From NCBI GenBank assembly GCA_026182355.1, contig JAPFBL010000255.1, forward strand, positions 3,720,001 through 3,784,000: 64,000 nt of DNA, given 5' to 3'. The notes under the pieces are model-generated. The model searched no databases. It worked only from the letters and a program-made list of their open reading frames with translations, and was not told the origin of the DNA. Shown one piece after another: positions 60,182 through 64,000 of the stretch. Both the position numbers and the translations under genes were made by a program. The stretch comes from Hermatobates lingyangjiaoensis (Eukaryota > Arthropoda > Insecta > Hemiptera > Hermatobatidae). Every line of letters starts with the position of its first letter. Positions within the stretch are counted from its first letter, which is position 1.

Positions 60182-60185
<4 letters not shown>
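59936..60185. mobile_element. Foldback element, family E, in (TA)n
   Basis: Near-perfect palindrome with arms of about 115 bp, outer end ACACTTTAACACATAG and complement, centre near 60060. A unique lead of about 35 bp precedes the left arm (CGAATAAAATGAAAGGTCCG), comparable to the lead of the 40113 foldback (GGTCCG is shared). (TA)n tracts flank both sides. Opposed hammerhead-like motifs lie in the arms. Confidence 0.85.
60107..60145 (+). ncRNA. Hammerhead-like motif, family E
   Basis: Stem I CTTC/GAAG, core CCGATGA (U4 changed to C), extra C, stem II GAC/GTC with a GGAT loop, GAA, short stem III ATAT and cleavage-site C. The mirror copy lies on the minus strand in the left arm. Everything but U4 fits a type I hammerhead. 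Confidence 0.5.
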
Positions 60186-60214
<29 letters not shown>

Positions 60215-60220
<6 letters not shown>

Positions 60221-60340
60221 ATTTCACCTAAACACGTGAAATAACAATCAATGTTCAAACCACAGTAAGAAATGGGAAAACAAGACTAAGACTTTTCAAC
60301 CGTAACAAGCGGTCTTCGTCAGAGTCAAAAACCCAACTTA
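60215..60340 (-). mobile_element. Family A element, single arm (inverted)
   Basis: Minus-orientation arm with its tail hairpin (TTTCACCTAAACACGTGAAA) next to the (TA)n tract at 60183-60218. The hammerhead motif (60273-60335, minus) keeps CTGACGA and GACCG/CGGTT, but stem III reads AAGTCTT. Confidence 0.75.
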
Positions 60341-60349
60341 CTTGTCAGA

Positions 60350-60475
60350 CGAGGAAGACCGTTGATATGTAGGCGGTTGGAGACCGTCTCTGTTCCAGTG
60401 CGCTTGGTTTCCCTCTCTTATCTCTCCTGAAGATGGTTCAACCGAAAATTAGAGACTGTAAGTGTGTGTTTTTAA
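60350..60475 (+). repeat. Family B terminal fragment
   Basis: Follows the family A arm directly. It contains GCGCTTGGTTTCCCTCTC, a complete hammerhead motif, and GTAAGTGTGTG downstream. Related copies are at 46085, 60960 (minus) and 62330. Confidence 0.65.
60423..60455 (+). ncRNA. Hammerhead ribozyme motif, family B, core intact
   Basis: Stem I TCTC (60423-26)/GAGA (60452-55), core CTGAAGA (27-33), one extra T (34), stem II GGT/ACC with loop TCA (35-43), GAA (44-46), self-complementary stem III AATT (47-50), cleavage-site A (51). Every invariant base is present. It is one of the two most compact complete copies in the window. Confidence 0.65.
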
Positions 60476-60559
60476 TTTCTCTATGTTTCTTTATGTACAT
60501 TGAACTGTATATGTCCATTTCGGATCGTATTTTCATCAAAAAAGTGTATATATATATAT

Positions 60560-60864
60560 TCTAGGAGGTGTCAGAGCTTATTTTTCTTCATTCTGATTCT
60601 TCCTACGACATTTTGTCTCATATACATATCTTAGGTGTTGCTGGTCTGAATACTGGGCGGTGACTGAGTGTCGGCTTGGCGAGTAGCTGGTGGTTGGTCA
60701 CCTAGTAGCTGCAGTGTGCATGTGACCAACCACCAGCTACTCGCCAAGCCGACACTCAGTCACCGCCCAGTATTCAGACCAGCAACACCTAAGATATGTA
60801 TATGAGACAAAATGTCGTAGGAAGAATCAGAATGAAGAAAAATAAGCTCTGACACCTCCTAGAT
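60560..60864. mobile_element. Foldback element, family F, arms of about 140 bp
   Basis: Near-perfect palindrome, outer end TCTAGGAGGTGTCAGAGC and complement, centre GTAGCTGCAGTGTGCATG. The inner arms are GC-rich (GGGCGGTGACTGAGTGTCGG). It is flanked by (TA)n on the left and a TAAA/TA-rich tract on the right. No hammerhead core seen. Confidence 0.85.
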
Positions 60865-60929
60865 TATATAAAGAAGAGTAAATAAATAAATAAATAAAAT
60901 ATATATATATATATATATTGTAAACAGGG

Positions 60930-61110
60930 AAACTATCCAAAAGGACAACAAAAGTTTCACGATGAATCACAAACACAGAACTAAGGAACAAACAGACTTA
61001 CTGTCTCTAATTTTTGGTTGAACCATCATCAGGAAAGTGGAGATAGGGACACCAAGCGCACTTGTGAAGCGACGGTTGGGTGTTCTATATAGTGGGTGGT
61101 ATATATACGT
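60930..61110 (-). repeat. Family B fragment, minus strand
   Basis: The minus strand reads CACAAGTGCGCTTGGTGTCC, CTGATGATGGTTCAACC and AATTAGAGACAGTAAGTC, matching the 60350-60475 copy. GAAA has become AAAA, so the hammerhead motif (about 61000-61040) is decayed. (TA)n flanks it on both sides. Confidence 0.65.
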
Positions 61111-62671
61111 ATATATATATATATAAATCTCGAGATATCTTAGTAAACTTGTAAAATTAAAATGAACGTCTAAACGGAAGTAAGAGATATTAAAAAGCAA
61201 AACAACTAGCCTTTTCAGAAGCACACTTGAACTGAAACAAGTTAAAACACACATTTGGCGTGTCATTGGGAATGGAGGAAGCAAGAGAAGTATTTTAAAA
61301 GACGTAAAGAGTAAGAAAGGGAACAAAAGGCTAGGCAGGTTAGTGTAAATGAAGGAATTCAGGAAGAAATATGTATAACACTATCTGTTGGATGTAAACT
61401 CTGGTAGAGAAGGCTATTACTCACTTTAATACTGAGTCTAATTTGAATAAACCGATATAGTATTTGTTTATAGAGTAAATTATTTTTATAATAGAGTAAA
61501 GTATTATATAGGGTAAATGTTTATAGTATTTGATCTAATAAATTAATGAATACTGGATAATATTTAACAATATCGCTCTAAGAAATGAATTCTTTAATAT
61601 GAAATACACAATATTCTTTCTCTTGCTCACTCATTAAAATCGCCCTCCCCCTGTCTCATATTGACAAAGCTATAAAGGGTGCTAAGAAGCATACCTCAAC
61701 GCAGTAATAACCAATGTCAATGGCATAGGTTTACTATATCATAGCCATTAGACCCACTTCCAAGGCTTGCTTGTAAACTTGAGTTAATTTGGTTTTTCTA
61801 ATGGTGACAATGTAGGTAATTTGTTAACTGAAACTTTCCTAAGGAATTTTCTTAGTAGCCTTTAGAAAATTCCCTGTAAATGTTTTCATAATCAATATAC
61901 TTTAGTTATAATAAAGTAAAAAAAGGATCTTAATGTTAGATGGTTAATGGCGAGAACTCTCCGGCAATGGGTTTGGGTCCCACATTTACTTAACTTATAG
62001 TGATCGTGAAAAAATTCGATCTCGAGATTTTAACGGAATTACATGTTTTGAGATCACAACTTTACGGAGGAAAACTGCACCCGCACTGGAGATTAAATTT
62101 AGCACCCCTCACGTGGTTATTACTGAAGATCAGATCACTTATAATATGGATATATCCAAACAAAATAATAGTATGTTTGTTTTTTTAGATAAGGAAGTGT
62201 AATTTAGAAATTGTTTCATGGATAAAAACAACTGAAAATCATAATTAAATTTACAATTAATACTACGACTAATAATTAATTCTATATGTAAAAATATATT
62301 AATAATTATTAATAATGGGTTATTTGCCGTTGCATCTACAACGTGCTTGGTCTCCCTTTCTCTTTTCTCCTGAAGACGAATTACCCAAAAATTCGAGTCT
62401 GTAAGTGTGTTTTCTTACTCTGTGTGTTACTCTTCTTGAATTTTGAACTCGTAAATAATTAATATAAATACGGTGATTCAATGGTTGAGATATCATTTAC
62501 AATGTATCGTAAATTTAAACCAACAAACAAAATAATTTTTAAGTGAACATTTTTTCTTCATTATTAATTGTTTTATTAGATTACAACCAAAATCACAGTG
62601 GTTCATATTATTTTAATGAAGTAGTTAAGTAATTTCTATCTGGTCTTAAAAATTTCAACTCTTGATTTCAG
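61111..62671. other. AT-rich region with repeat fragments
   Basis: It contains a copy of the 5088 repeat head at 61996-62053 and a family B fragment at about 62330-62430 (CTGAAGACGAATTACCC, decayed). No convincing exon. Confidence 0.6.
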
Positions 62672-62771
62672 TACGGAACAGTACATTGTTGCCAAACGGG
62701 GAGTGAACCTGGTTTTCACGGATCTGTACGTGCAACTACATTTGCAGGTCCTTCGCGGAGGGTGTTGATAT
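62672..62771 (+). CDS. Possible internal exon, gene unknown
   Basis: A TTGATTTCAG acceptor and a GTAAGT donor bracket 100 bases of higher GC. Frame 1 is open (YGTVHCCQTGSEPGFHGSVR...) and a second frame is open over most of it (TEQYIVAKRGVNLVFTDLYV). I recognise neither. It could also be a repeat fragment. Confidence 0.25.
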
Positions 62772-64000
62772 GTAAGTCGGTTTCTCATTTTTGTAGAATT
62801 GATTAACTATTGGAGTAATTTTTGAATCCGAGCATCACCTACTTTATTTTGAAAATATTTATTTTTGTATTAAACTTGGAAATTATTTTACAGAATGGTA
62901 CTGCAAATAATTCTCTGTTTCATATTGCAATATGAAACTACAGTATGCTAATTGTTTTGATTACCATGTTTAATCTGAATGGTTGGTTTGTACTGGATGG
63001 TGCGGCTGTAGTTAATGTATTGATTACCAACAAGTTAGCGAATACCAACACACTTTAAATTCAACTTGAATCCAGGATTATTGCAAAAACCTTGTTGTCT
63101 GCATTAAGTAATAATAAATACTAATTCTGCAAGACTTTATAAAACAATCAAGGCTAAATAAACAAATTTAATTTATACTGTTTACAATTCGGTACTTCTA
63201 TTAGAAACCAACACTTTTTTCTCCCAGCACAAAAACCAAGATGAATATTTTGTGCATTTCATTTGCATTATTTGATTATATTACAAGTGACCGTGTTCTC
63301 TTCACAAAATTTTGTGAAAAATTTTTTGTGTAAAAGAAAATAAATTTAATTTGTTCAAGTTAAAATATTTTAATTCAAAATATTTAATTTGTTTAAAAGT
63401 AAATATTTTCTTTTAAACAAAACTTTCTGAATTTTCCATACATTTCATAGCCCATTCCAAGCGCTTCGAAAAGCAGAAGTCGTTTAATGAAATCTTTAAG
63501 TATATTTGGATAACAAAAGACTGAAACTTTAATCAAATAACTTAAAATTAATTATTGGTGGATGAAATTAAAGACTTTTTTTTTAATAACATGTAGGATT
63601 AATGGTGTTTAATTTGAGTACATTATTAATTCGGGGTCCAATGTTTTACGGAATTATTACAGATAACTACAACTTTATTGAATTCGCCAGTTAAGTTATA
63701 CATTTGTTAGTTTAACAAAAGTTGGAGATTGTATTTCGTGAAGTATTGTCAAAGTTAGACATTACTACACTTCTGAAATTTGTTAGTAAACTCAATTCAG
63801 TTGATCGTTGGGAGTGTTATAAACAAAAGGCTATAGTTTGTAGCGTCCACGTCACCTCAATTCTCTTTATATTCATTTTGCAGGGTTTCAATAATTCAAT
63901 AATTTAAATCTTTAGGAAGTTAACCATATGTTTCAGTATTTCATATATAAACCTCGTAAACATTATGAATAATATTGTAAACAATAAATAAAATTGAAAA
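62772..64000. other. AT-rich region, nothing recognised
   Basis: A perfect 22-bp palindrome lies at 62917-62938 (GTTTCATATTG and its complement). Short open frames here show no motif. Confidence 0.6.

Noticed and set aside
61010..61050. Intact family B hammerhead on the minus strand
   Set aside because: GAAA is changed to AAAA and stem I is poor, so it is treated as decayed.
61695..61740. Minus-strand exon ending YAIDIGYYCVE before GTATGC, possibly joining the 56740 exon
   Set aside because: A stop codon lies just upstream in the same frame and no acceptor fits between.
1..64000. CRISPR arrays, bacterial operons, tRNA or rRNA genes
   Set aside because: The DNA is eukaryotic. No spaced direct-repeat array, rRNA segment or recognisable tRNA was seen on either strand.

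Overview
The window is eukaryotic nuclear DNA, almost certainly from an arthropod and probably an insect. It is AT-rich, its genes are split by GT-AG introns, and the conceptual protein of the largest gene matches the insect type of metabotropic GABA-B receptor subunit 1. I cannot place it more precisely. Most of the window is non-coding: introns, a long gene-poor stretch, and a dense layer of transposable-element debris.

Left end (about 580-1,754, minus strand): the first four coding exons of a kynurenine aminotransferase (fold-type I PLP enzyme). The gene leaves the window on the left, before the PLP-lysine. Its first exon has two in-frame ATGs 24 codons apart. The upstream one adds a basic, acid-free leader that looks like a mitochondrial presequence. 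About 1.5 kb away and divergent, 15 coding exons from 3,289 to 28,352 (plus strand) encode GABA-B receptor subunit 1: signal-peptide core, Venus-flytrap ligand domain, seven membrane segments and a C-terminal coiled coil. The initiator ATG is not visible and probably lies in an upstream exon. Exon 13 lacks one base between TM6 and TM7, which would truncate the receptor if it is not an assembly error.

Introns and flanks carry repeats: a 5'-inverted Penelope-like retroelement with a GIY-YIG endonuclease (intron 6), a 45-bp tandem repeat (intron 7), and several palindromic foldback insertions sitting in (TA)n tracts. From 28.4 to 56.3 kb I recognise no host gene. This stretch holds AT-rich DNA, degenerate LINE pieces (42.5, 43.8-45.2 and 46.4-47.9 kb) and more foldbacks. 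At 56,336-56,740 (minus) there is a GC-rich, probably terminal coding exon of an unrecognised gene. The 59.0-61.1 kb stretch is a tight cluster of foldbacks separated by (TA)n tracts.

The most unusual theme is the recurrence of type I hammerhead-ribozyme motifs with a very short, usually self-complementary stem III. One lies 28 nt after the stop codon of the Penelope-like ORF. Others occur, often as opposed pairs, inside the foldback insertions. Several keep the full catalytic core with matching stems, and others are visibly decayed. The better copies share one extra nucleotide between core position A9 and stem II. Hammerheads in Penelope-like elements are established. The palindromic, (TA)n-associated short elements carrying them look like a non-autonomous family that may move with Penelope machinery.
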